Below are positions 44,097 to 54,185 of a stretch of DNA of 64,000 nt, one piece after another. Made by a program: the position numbers and the translations under genes. The stretch is from the NCBI RefSeq assembly GCF_003576645.1, contig NC_044922.1, positions 14,177,985 through 14,241,984 on the forward strand, given 5' to 3'. The first letter of the stretch is position 1; every line of letters begins with the position of its first letter. This DNA comes from Ipomoea triloba. Lineage: Eukaryota > Streptophyta > Magnoliopsida > Solanales > Convolvulaceae. Below the pieces are notes generated by a model. The model did not search any database, was not told the DNA's origin, and was given only the letters and a program-made list of their open reading frames with translations.

Positions 44097-44831
44097 TTTT
44101 ATGACTTTTGGGCAATCTACGGCTGACCAACACAACCATTAAATCAACAATGATATAGAAAAATATAGTGAAAATATATGGAGAGAATAAATATGTTTTA
44201 TTTCTCAGAATTGCATTGAAATACAATATTTTTATGTAGGACATTATAGTATTTTTTTTCATTAATCTTAAAATAAGAAGAATTTCTAGCATAATAAATC
44301 ATTGAGGTACATCTAGGTATAATGCATTAAAATAAATTTAAAAACATTACATCGTCAAAACAATATTCGAGTTTTCTCAAAAAAAAAAAAAAAACAGTAT
44401 TCGAGTTTAGAAAAATAGGGGAAAATGTTGCTTTCAAATTATTTTGATTAATGAATTGACCACGCTTAATGATGAAATTTTATTATTAGAGTGTTGAATC
44501 GTAAGAATATAATATATATGTCCCACGTTAACCACCATATATCACATCTAGCATTATCATTTGTTTTTAAAAAAAAATGTTATTGTAGTCACCTATTTTG
44601 TTACTATTTTTTTTAAATAAATACACTAAATGTAGCCAACTATTATGTAGTGTGATAGTACCATAGTTATCATTCCCAATAGGTGGTCATATTTTGAACC
44701 CCGAGATTAAAAAAAATACAGTACTAATTATACTCCATAATATATTTTGCATGGTATCATAATTTAAAAGAGAAATTATTGTGTGTGTGGGGGGGGGTGT
44801 ATGCTTAGGCTTAGGCTATGGTGCGAAGAAG
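44097..44831. other. AT-rich, no recognised gene
   Basis: Possibly includes the end of the LTR of the Tat relic (minus strand). A G9 run is at 44788-44796. No coding region. Confidence 0.5.
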
Positions 44832-45107
44832 CAATCATTATTGTGTGGACCATGGTTCACACAGCTGTGTGGACCACACTATCGAATAATGTACATTCAA
44901 TATAAAAATAATGTACATTCAATAAAAAAATAATGTACATTATATTCAGGGAATATACATTATTTGTGTACTGAATGTACATTATTTTTATAGTATAAAA
45001 ATAATGTACATTCAATACAAAAATAATGTACACTTAGTACATTAAAAATGTACATTTGATCATGGTCCACATAGCTGTGTGGACCATGGTCCACGCAATA
45101 ATTTGCC
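44832..45107. mobile_element. 276-bp Mutator-type MITE
   Basis: Flanked by a perfect 9-bp duplication GCGAAGAAG (44823-44831, 45108-45116). Long inverted ends contain ATTATTGTGTGGACCATGG on the left and CCATGGTCCACGCAATAAT on the right. The centre repeats ATAATGTACATTCAAT in both orientations. The 9-bp duplication indicates mobilisation by a Mutator-like transposase. Confidence 0.85.
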
Positions 45108-45249
45108 GCGAAGAAGACCTCAAGTGCAAAAGTGAAGAGAAATATGAGTCTTTGATATGCCCAGATCAACGGCTCTATAACAAAATAAAAATAACGCTTT
45201 TAATTTACACGACGTCATCTTCTTCAATAAATCATCTCTGATCTATAGT

Positions 45250-45660
45250 CTTTGAATTCTGTTCAAATCATGGAAGGCACAAAATTGTCTTCTGGAAAGC
45301 ACAACAGCGTACACTGGAAACACAACAATATGCTTTGAAAGGCTCAACAATGTGCTCTGGAAGGCTTAACAATGTGCACTCCAAGGAAAAACAATATGCA
45401 TTTCGAAGGCACAACAATGTGCTCTGGAAGGCTCAAGTGCTCAACAATGTGTACTCTATGGCAAAAAAAAATATGCACTTCGAAAGCACAACAATGTACT
45501 CTAGAAGGCTTAACATTATGCTCTGAAAGGCTCAACAATGTGCTCTGGAAGGCTCACCAATGTACAATGGAAGACACATTATTGTGCTCTAAAAGGCACA
45601 TCAGTGTGCTCTAGAAATTATAACATTATGTTCTGAAGGGTACACGATGTCAACATGTGC
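45250..45660. repeat. minisatellite, unit of about 21-24 bp
   Basis: At least twelve degenerate units of the form GGCACAACAATGTGCTCTGGAA. Long open frames across it (such as 45335-45614) come from the repeat and are not taken as genes. Confidence 0.85.
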
Positions 45661-45729
45661 TCTATAAGAAAGAAAAATAATACACTGAAAGACAAAAAAA
45701 ATTAACTTACTTACACAAAATTATCATAA

Positions 45730-45731
<2 letters not shown>

Positions 45732-45802
<71 letters not shown>
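45732..45802. repeat. (TA)n microsatellite
   Basis: About 35 TA units without interruption. Confidence 0.97.
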
Positions 45803-45803
<1 letters not shown>

Positions 45804-45829
45804 CCCTAATCATATGAGAACTATGACTA

Positions 45830-46055
45830 TGCCCCAAAGTGAGAACGTGAGGACAATTTCAAACCATTGATCTGGAAGATCTGATGGATGAGAAATTAAG
45901 TAAAAAATGAGCGGGGTCATTTTCATAAATATTATAAACTTTTAAAATGAGCGGGGTCATTTTCATAAATATTACAAAATTTTGTTTATTTCAACCGTTA
46001 GATCTACTAAATCAATGGTTTGGATTTGTCCTTACATTCTCACCTGGGAGATGGT
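45830..46055. mobile_element. MITE-like foldback
   Basis: Inverted ends: GTGAGAACGTGAGGACAATT...CCATTGATCTGGAAGATCTGA on the left; TCTACTAAATCAATGG...TTGTCCTTACATTCTCAC on the right. A 40-bp unit with GAGCGGGGTCATTTTCATAA is repeated in the middle. Exact ends and target duplication were not resolved. Confidence 0.7.
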
Positions 46056-46132
46056 TTTCACCTGATTAAGGACCTATATATATAGATATATATGGAGTGG
46101 GTCAGGTGCAAATATGACTTTCCGTGCGGTTA

Positions 46133-46436
46133 ACACAAAAAGACGCACCTCAAGCATTAAAATGGTGCACCTTAAGTACACAAATCACACACCTAAAAGT
46201 TTTAAAATGACGCACCTTAAGTTTCAACAAGTGACGCACCTTAAGCATACAAATCACACATCTTAAGAAGGAAAACAACGCACCTTAAGAAGGAAAATCA
46301 CGCACCTAAAGCTTTAGGCCGACGCATCTTAAGTTTCAACAACTAGCGCACCTTAAGCACAAAAATCATGCACCTTTAAGCAGGAAAACCACGCACCTTA
46401 AGCACAAAAATAACGCATCTTAAATTTGACCTAGAT
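46133..46436. repeat. tandem array of CGCACCTTAAG units
   Basis: About a dozen units of ACGCACCTTAAG or ACGCATCTTAAG plus a variable A-rich spacer of 10-20 bp. Unit spacing is uneven. No coding. Confidence 0.8.
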
Positions 46437-46555
46437 GCAAAAAGACGAAATTTCCACTATATTTTCTTAATAATTTTTAATCATGGATGTTGATTTAAGC
46501 AATATCAATGGCTCAGATTTAACAGCACGGAACACACCCAACCACATGAAAACTG

Positions 46556-46590
<35 letters not shown>
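46556..46590. repeat. (AT)n microsatellite
   Basis: About 17 units. Confidence 0.95.
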
Positions 46591-46597
<7 letters not shown>

Positions 46598-46603
46598 CAA
46601 AAA

Positions 46604-46970
46604 TATGTTCAAATGTGACCGCGCCTTTCCGTGCGGTCGGTGCGGTTCACACCACTCAATGTTAGAAAATGCACCACTCAATGTTAGAAAACGCACCACA
46701 ATGAAAATACACAACAATACCATAAAACACACCACACACCCAAAATAATGCACCATAACTCCCCTGCCCCTAATGGTGCATTTGCTAACACTGTGTGGTA
46801 TATACTTACATACCTAGTAATGTGTTTTTTGATGATGCGTACTTAATGATGCACATTTGTGTGGTGTATTTTCTAACATTGAGTGATGTATATTTGTATA
46901 GATAGTGGTGCGGCTGCACTGGCCGCACGTTAAGGGTCGGCCACACCTGATCATGACCCTTAGAAAACAT
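46604..46970. mobile_element. foldback element with GC-rich ends
   Basis: ACTCAATGTTAGAAAATGCACC (two parts, 46655-46676 and a repeat) pairs with TATTTTCTAACATTGAGTG near 46867. Outside these, CCGTGCGGTCGGTGCGG on the left faces GTGCGGCTGCACTGGCCGC on the right. Ends are approximate. Confidence 0.6.
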
Positions 46971-47985
46971 ATGTTTTAATATTTCAATTATGCAATACAG
47001 TCGTTTTAGTTTCTGTCTTTTAATCATTAAAGAATACACCTCTGACTTTATAAACCAACAAATAAAAACAAAAAAAAAAATTTTAAAAAAAACAAAAAAA
47101 AACAAAACAAAAATTGTCCCTCAAGCAATGAATCATGAATTCTCATTAAAAAAATTCATATGTAACTTCTATTAAACATACACTAATCAACACATGGAAC
47201 ACGAGACATGGAGGTTCACCGTTTCATTACTTGATAGACAAAACTTGTAACTTTTTGTAAAGTTAGAGCGCCTGTTATACAAAAGCTAAAAAGAAAAATA
47301 TATATATAAGCTAAAAACAGTTAAAATTAGAGTTGAAGGATTAAAATGTAATTTTTTTGGGCAAATCATTGATATTCTCTTACTAGTCCTAGGTAGAATT
47401 TTCTTCACGTTGAGATACTGCACTACCTAGAATGGAACAAAAGTTGGAACAGCGAAAGGGGAAAGGTGAAAGCAACGTTTTCCTAGTTTATGGAAGCCAA
47501 CTAATAATGAATCTAGTAATCGCAGCTGTCCAACTCCTTTAGACAAGCAAGATATTCGAGATTTTCAAGATTTCCTGATTTCCCTGTCTTGTAGGTTTAG
47601 ATAAACTTGAATTATGATTCGACTAATTAATCCGATATATACTTTGATAACCACAAGATGCTAACTCCAACTTCACATGAGCGTTATCTATTAATCTTCT
47701 TGATTTAAGTTGATCAGTTGTAGACAATTAAGGTTGATTTAATTCATTGTGATTTTTTGGCGATTAAGGTCTCAATGTAGGTTCCAATAGTAATTGTTGA
47801 TTTTTTTCGTAAATTAAAGATAAAATTGAATTGCTCATATGTATGGGCAGCTTCATTGGTACTCAAGTGGTAGATTGTATATTATGGACATTGACACAAG
47901 ATCGAGTAACATCCAATGTAGTGGATTCTTTGTGAAAACCAAGCAACTTTTTACTAAAGTCTATAAGTCATCGTGATTTACTCTT
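46971..47985. other. no recognised feature
   Basis: AT-rich, with an A-rich tract near 47066-47112. No coding region or clear repeat. Confidence 0.6.
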
Positions 47986-49076
47986 ATTATCATATATATT
48001 GAGCCTGAGTGCAGAGATTTTCGGGAGAAGAATTCTCTTTTTTAGACAAAAGACAAAATTGAATTATATTAAAAATTAATATGATTTCCACGAGGGATAT
48101 GATAGATATATATCGGTACCAAGCAACAAGATTTTGGTGGTCAAGAAAATATTGTATTGTATGGTGTTGGTCAAAAATTGCGACGTGGTACAAAAGCAGA
48201 TGTTCCCTTTTTGGATGGGTCAACAAAAACGAGGTTAAGTGCGATGTTTAAGGTTTTGGTTTAAGGCTCGTGTTGAATGCAGTCCAACAATGTCATGTTC
48301 CGCCAACAATTTTGCTGCGCATAGTACTCGATTCTCAATTATGTTGTGCACCAAAAGTCACACCATGTTAGGTAAACCAAGAGCTGAGGGTCTATTTGGT
48401 CGGTATTTTATTTTATTACTTTGTGTATATGAGAGAATGCATCTAATCTTGTTTAATTTGGTGACGGCAGGCAATGGAGTCTCTCCATTTACGCAATCAT
48501 AGGATTCTTAGATTCTAGCTTGCTAGGTATAGCTTAGGTTAATGTTGTTCTGGAACAAATCTTTAAAGATTTTTGTTTTGTTTTTAACCGCACCCCACCT
48601 TAATTTTCGTTGGAGTAGAGTTTCAAGTGTAACCATATTGTAAAAATTAGTCTAAAATGTTTTTAAATCGGCAAATTACCCTTTATGTGACCGATCGTCT
48701 AGGCGCCCAACTTAGCCGAATTAACTCATCCAATTCGTCTGAGTTAACTAAGTTAATTCATGCGAGTCGACCTTACTAATTTATTTGAATTATATATATA
48801 AACCATCTAACTTTTCTTCTTTTTTTTTTAAAAAAAAAAATTTTTTAGTTTTCTTTTGAGGTGAACCAATAATCACTATCTAAGGGTGTGCATTGAGTAA
48901 AGTATATATATTTTTTTATAATAGCTCATAAACTACACATAAAAGGTAAACTGCACTAAAATACCATATGTGACAAGTTTGATCGAAAAAATATTGATGG
49001 AGCGTTTAGTCGGAGGGAATTACAATTCCATTCCCACATAATTCCTTCATTCTCAAGGAATTAGAATCCCATCGCC

Positions 49077-49077
<1 letters not shown>
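47986..49077. repeat. 1.1-kb block, copy A of a direct duplication
   Basis: Nearly identical to 49469-50553 (offset about 1481). Differences seen are indels such as TAGCTCATAAACTACACAT against TAGTCATAAAACACAT, not substitutions. It ends in the left part of a MITE (GAGCGTTTAGTCGGAGGGAA, from 48993) and a 75-C run. Confidence 0.9.

Positions 49078-49152
<75 letters not shown>
49078..49152. repeat. 75-bp poly-C run
   Basis: 75 consecutive C. The matching place in copy B has 18 C (50554-50571). The length is doubtful. Confidence 0.85.
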
Positions 49153-49153
<1 letters not shown>

Positions 49154-49466
49154 CGCGCTAGAGAGAGAGAGCCTTTATGCTATACAATTCAATAAGCCTT
49201 AGAACGACTCTTGTATAAATAGTGGTGCAAACCCACTTCCCAAACCAATGTTGGACAAAAGCTTACTTTAGAGATTTTCCTCCATTTTTCCAACTCAAAT
49301 GGGTCAACTTTGAGAACCAATTTCTCATTCATCCATTATTCGTTTTGTGCGTACTATATATGAATCTCTTCATCTAACTACGAAGAACCCGAATCCTCTT
49401 TGACCCGACCCAAATTGGAATTGGACCCCACATATATTTGTACCACAAAATAGCCACTAAAATTGC
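49153..49466 (-). repeat. LTR fragment, minus strand
   Basis: Reverse homologue of 28395-28590 over 49300-49466. On the minus strand a TATA-like CTATTTATACAAG lies at 49214-49226 after TTGGGAAGTGGGTTTGCACC. Confidence 0.55.
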
Positions 49467-49468
49467 CA

Positions 49469-50571
49469 TATCATATATATTGAGCCTGAGTGCAGAGATT
49501 TTCGGGAGAAGAATTCTCTTTTTTAGACAAAAGACAAAATTGAATTATATTAAAAATTAATATGATTTCCACGAGGGATATGATAGATATATATCGGTAC
49601 CAAGCAACAAGATTTTGGTGGTCAAGAAAATATTGTATTGTATGGTGTTGGTCAAAAATTGCGACGTGGTACAAAAGCAGATGTTCCCTTTTTGGATGGG
49701 TCAACAAAAACGAGGTTAAGTGCGATGTTTAAGGTTTTGGTTTAAGGCTCGTGTTGAATGCAGTCCAACAATGTCATGTTCCGCCAACAATTTTGCTGCG
49801 CATAGTACTCGATTCTCAATTATGTTGTGCACCAAAAGTCACACCATGTTAGGTAAACCAAGAGCTGAGGGTCTATTTGGTCGGTATTTTATTTTATTAC
49901 TTTGTGTATATGAGAGAATGCATCTAATCTTGTTTAATTTGGTGACGGCAGGCAATGGAGTCTCTCCATTTACGCAATCATAGGATTCTTAGATTCTAGC
50001 TTGCTAGGTATAGCTTAGGTTAATGTTGTTCTGGAACAAATCTTTAAAGATTTTTGTTTTGTTTTTAACCGCACCCCACCTTAATTTTCGTTGGAGTAGA
50101 GTTTCAAGTGTAACCATATTGTAAAAATTAGTCTAAAATGTTTTTAAATCGGCAAATTACCCTTTATGTGACCGATCGTCTAGGCGCCCAACTTAGCCGA
50201 ATTAACTCATCCAATTCGTCTGAGTTAACTAAGTTAATTCATGCGAGTCGACCTTACTAATTTATTTGAATTATATATATAACCATCTAACTTTTCTTCT
50301 TTTTTTTAAAAAAAAAAATTTTTTAGTTTTCTTTTGAGGTGAACCAATAATCACTATCTAAGGGTGTGCATTGAGTAAAGTATATATATTTTTTTATAAT
50401 AGTCATAAAACACATAAAAGGTAAACTGCACTAAAATACCATATGTGACAAGTTTGATCGAAAAAATATTGATGGAGCGTTTAGTCGGAGGGAATTACAA
50501 ATTCCATTCCCACATAATTCCTTCATTCTCAAGGAATTAGAATCCCATCGCCTCCCCCCCCCCCCCCCCCC
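49469..50571. repeat. 1.1-kb block, copy B
   Basis: Second copy of 47986-49077. Unlike copy A it continues through the MITE to a proper right end at about 51115, so copy B probably represents the real locus. Confidence 0.9.
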
Positions 50572-50868
50572 TCCTTCCCCATTGGTATTTCAATTCTATG
50601 GATTAGGAAGAAAAAAATAACTTTGAGACAAAATTACCTCTCTTTTTTAACCTAAAATTAATGGTTGATCTTTTTCTTTCGATTATAGTGTGTCTTCTTT
50701 TTCTACTCTCAACACAGAACGTCAATCAATAGGCCAACTTTAATCAAATATGTTTTCTCAAAACTCCCTTATCTATTTGATTGCTTTCGTTATGCAATTC
50801 TAAAGTTTATTTACAGCTTGTTTCATAAATTTTCAAAAGCAAAATTTGAATGTGGTCATTTAGGATTT

Positions 50869-50914
<46 letters not shown>

Positions 50915-51115
50915 GTATGGGCATTATATTTTAGACTTTATACTACTTATTCCTTTTTAATTCTCATGTATACTAGACATTGGAATTGGAATTTCCAGTA
51001 ATTCTATTCCTACAAATTTAAATTACCACTTTATTCACACATTATTCATCTTCCATGAAATTACAATTCTTTTTTCCACTTAATTCCTTCCCTCTAACAA
51101 AACACCCCGTGACAA
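50475..51115. mobile_element. MITE-like element with (AAT)n inside
   Basis: Left end GAGCGTTTAGTCGGAGGGAATT, split as GAGCGTTTAGTCGG and AGGGAATT; right end TTAATTCCTTCCCTC then TAACAAAACACCCC, its approximate inverse. An (AAT)n run lies at 50869-50912. No target duplication established. Confidence 0.55.
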
Positions 51116-51655
51116 GAACAAAACGTAACATTGCTTCACTTACTCAATCACCCAAGTTTCAACCACATTTATTTGACATTCCCACATTTATTTGGCATTT
51201 CCACATTTGACATTCTAGATGCATGCATGAGGCAAGAAAGGGAACTAAATCATGAGCAAATCCACTAGACAATTCAACTTCCAACAACTTTTTGTGAGAT
51301 GTATGCGTGAGAGGTAGACTGGTAGAGTTGCTTAGAGTTCAAAGTTGTTTTTGCTTTTCTTTTATTGTATATCAAAATAATTATTAAAAAAAAAAAAACA
51401 ATCATGACTTTTTATATTCAAGTCAAAGATTTAATATTGTATATATTTACAATGTGCTTCGATTGATCTTGTATATGTCATATATACGAATACTCTTAAT
51501 ACTTAATAAAGAGTGTGTATTACTTTTATTCACTAAGCCTTAATTTAAAATTTTATTTTAAAAAAAATTGAAGGCTTTTGATGAAGGGATATTTCATAAA
51601 TATTAATTACAAACTTTAGACATGCATTGTGTAAAGCTTGAAAATACATTCCAGA
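51116..51655. other. no recognised feature
   Basis: AT-rich. No coding region or clear repeat. Confidence 0.6.
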
Positions 51656-51962
51656 GGGGGTGTTTGGTTGGGTGTAATTTGGGGGGAGTTGTAATTCATT
51701 GAATTACAATTCAATGAATTTGACAACTACGGTGTTTGGTTGGAAGGAATTGCAATTCCGCGGAATTGCAATTCCCTCCAATTGGTGAATTACAATTCAT
51801 GGGGTACCCCCATGAATTGTAATTTGGTGGAGAGGAGGGGCATTTATATTGGTGTAAAGACCATTTTGCCCCTCCTCTCAATCCTTTGTCTTTTTCTTTT
51901 TTTCTTTTCTTAAATTTTTAAAATTATTATTATTATTATTAAAAGAAGTATTGTTATTATAC

Positions 51963-52003
<41 letters not shown>

Positions 52004-52057
52004 GAAAGAATTATTATTCTTATTCGTATTATTATTATTATTATTATTATTGAAAGA

Positions 52058-52093
<36 letters not shown>

Positions 52094-52099
52094 GAAAGA

Positions 52100-52146
<47 letters not shown>

Positions 52147-52337
52147 TACTACTACTACTCCTACTACAACATAAGGGCATTTTAGTCATTCTGTCGCTTC
52201 TTACCTTTCAATTCCCTGTACTCCTATTCCTGCATACCAAACACTGTAATTTCAATTCCTACCTTATTCATTGAATTACAATTCCACCGAATTACAATTC
52301 TTTTCCCCCTTAATTCCCTCCTCCCAACCAAACGGCC
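51656..52337. mobile_element. foldback element with palindromes and (ATT)n
   Basis: Ends GGGGGTGTTTGGTTGGG and CCCAACCAAACGGCCC (approximate inverse). Includes a 30-bp perfect palindrome at 51746-51775, a near-perfect 39-bp palindrome at 51787-51825, and (ATT)n at about 51920-52155 broken by GAAAGAA spacers. The long poly-Asn/poly-Leu frames across the ATT run are not genes. Confidence 0.65.
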
Positions 52338-52655
52338 CGTGTACGTACTTAAGATCTCTAAAGGGTGCACTCAAGTTAATTGCATTATAGTAGCTCTTTA
52401 TTCTCTTGCTAACTAAACTTCATTACAATATCAACTTTGATATTTAAAAAAGACTTTTATTTGTGAGAAAAATTTCTTGAAATGACTCTAAAACAATTAT
52501 TTGAAAAAGGTGTATCCAAATCACAAATATAAAGACTATTGTCATTGTGGATGCATGTTCGCATTTTCATATATAAACACATAATTTAAATTTCATTTTA
52601 GACAAGAGTCTACCATGTAAGGTGGACCATGATCCATATTATAATTTGTGTTGTG

Positions 52656-53040
52656 AGATTGTCTCGCATATCTTTATCCACGACATTTGTCGGATCAAGA
52701 TAAAAATGTAATACTTATATTGAAAATTGTAATACTATTTAGGAATAAAGTATTTATTGCTTATAAGGAAAAATGTAATATTTTTAAGAAAAAATATAGC
52801 ACTTTTAAATTGAAATGTAATATTTAGGAGTTAACCAGTTAGTTACTTATGAGAAAAATTGTACGGAGTAATATTTATGATAAAAATATAATACTTTTGA
52901 TGAAAAGTATAATACTTTTAAATTAAAATGTAATATTAGGGATTATATTGAATAGTAACTTATTAGAAAAAATTGTAATAGTTATACGATAAAGTGTAAT
53001 ACTTATGAAAAATTTGACTTGTCTCACTGATAGAAGTCTT
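52656..53040. repeat. MITE-like repeat rich in TAATACTTTT
   Basis: Begins with GTGAGATTGTCTCGCATATC then TTTATCC, and ends near TTGTCTCACTGATAG. In between, AATGTAATACTT motifs recur in both orientations. Related to 60590-61030. Confidence 0.55.
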
Positions 53041-53719
53041 CCGACTTTACGGTTGTTGATAGAACAAATTACTTTGATGTATAGAGTGTGTATATGAAAA
53101 TATATGAAAGGAGGCACAAATTGGCTTTGATTAGCCTTTGAATGAATGATAAAATGAGCGTATAAGGAGGTGTATAGGGAGGTATATCAAGAGAATAATT
53201 ATCCCTATCAATTGCATTAATATCTCATTCACCAAATATCCTAAGTTGTTAGATTATTTATGCCTACATTTAGTGTTTTACTTATTTAATTTTCAATCTC
53301 TAATTAATATAATTATATTGGGTTTAATCTATTGTTTGTGATTTCTTTTGAACCTACTATTTTAATTTGGGTAACACCGAGTTGAGTTGACCAAATTGTT
53401 AATTTGGTAACCCAATAAAAGTGGTTTATTGACCTTCTTGATTTGAGCAGGTGAGCCAGTCAGCTTTGGCCAACCTAGATTAATTTATCTCATTGTGATC
53501 CTTTACTGACTAGAGTCACAAGGCAAGATTTATCTAGTGAACATCCTAGGGTAGTAAGAATTTCCTTCTTCACTCAAAATAATAATAATAATTTAGTTTT
53601 TAAGTGTAGAGAAACTATAAATGTATACATATGAAAAAAAAAAATTATATGTACATATATACATAATTACATACATATTATTCATATTGGTGGTCGGGCC
53701 ACTGCGGCTCCTTAAGTCC
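53041..53719. other. AT-rich, no recognised feature
   Basis: No coding region or repeat structure seen. Confidence 0.55.
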
Positions 53720-54185
53720 GCAAATTATGTCATGGATCAGAGTGTATCTTACATTCTGGACCATAATTCAAAATAATCTTCAAATTATGTGTCTGTAATT
53801 GACATATTCTGTACATGTAGTTAATAACTTATGTGTCTGTAAATAAATTGAAGTCACATAACACATTAACTACAAACACATAAAATAATAACTACAGACA
53901 CATAAATTATTAATTGCAGATACAAGATATATTAACTGCAGACACATAATATGTTGCAAGATATTATGTGTCTGCAGTTAACATACCTTGTACTTGTAGT
54001 TAATAGTTTATGAGTCTGTAGTTATTATTTTATGTGTTTGTAGTTAACATATTATGTATTTTCAATTTATTTACAAATACATAAATAGTTAGTTGTATGT
54101 ATAAAATATATCAATTACAGATACATAACTTTTAATTAGAGTTTATAATGCAAGATGAATCATGGTCCATGGTATAATAATTGCC
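53720..54185. mobile_element. MITE-like foldback with TGTGTCTGTAGTTAAT repeats
   Basis: Ends GCAAATTATGTCATGGATC and CCATGGTATAATAATTGCC are approximate inverse repeats and resemble the ends of the MITE at 44832. The interior has many copies of TATGTGTCTGTAGTTAAT and its reverse. Confidence 0.6.

Noticed and set aside
45335..45614. Overlapping ORFs of 61-80 codons on both strands
   Set aside because: Produced by the minisatellite unit; no homology.
48239..48502. 87-codon ORF, present in both copies of the 1.1-kb block
   Set aside because: No domain recognised, and the duplication itself looks like an assembly artefact, so conservation is not evidence.
51878..52274. Long poly-Asn and poly-Leu reading frames
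   Set aside because: They are the (ATT)n repeat read in several frames on both strands; no coding signal.
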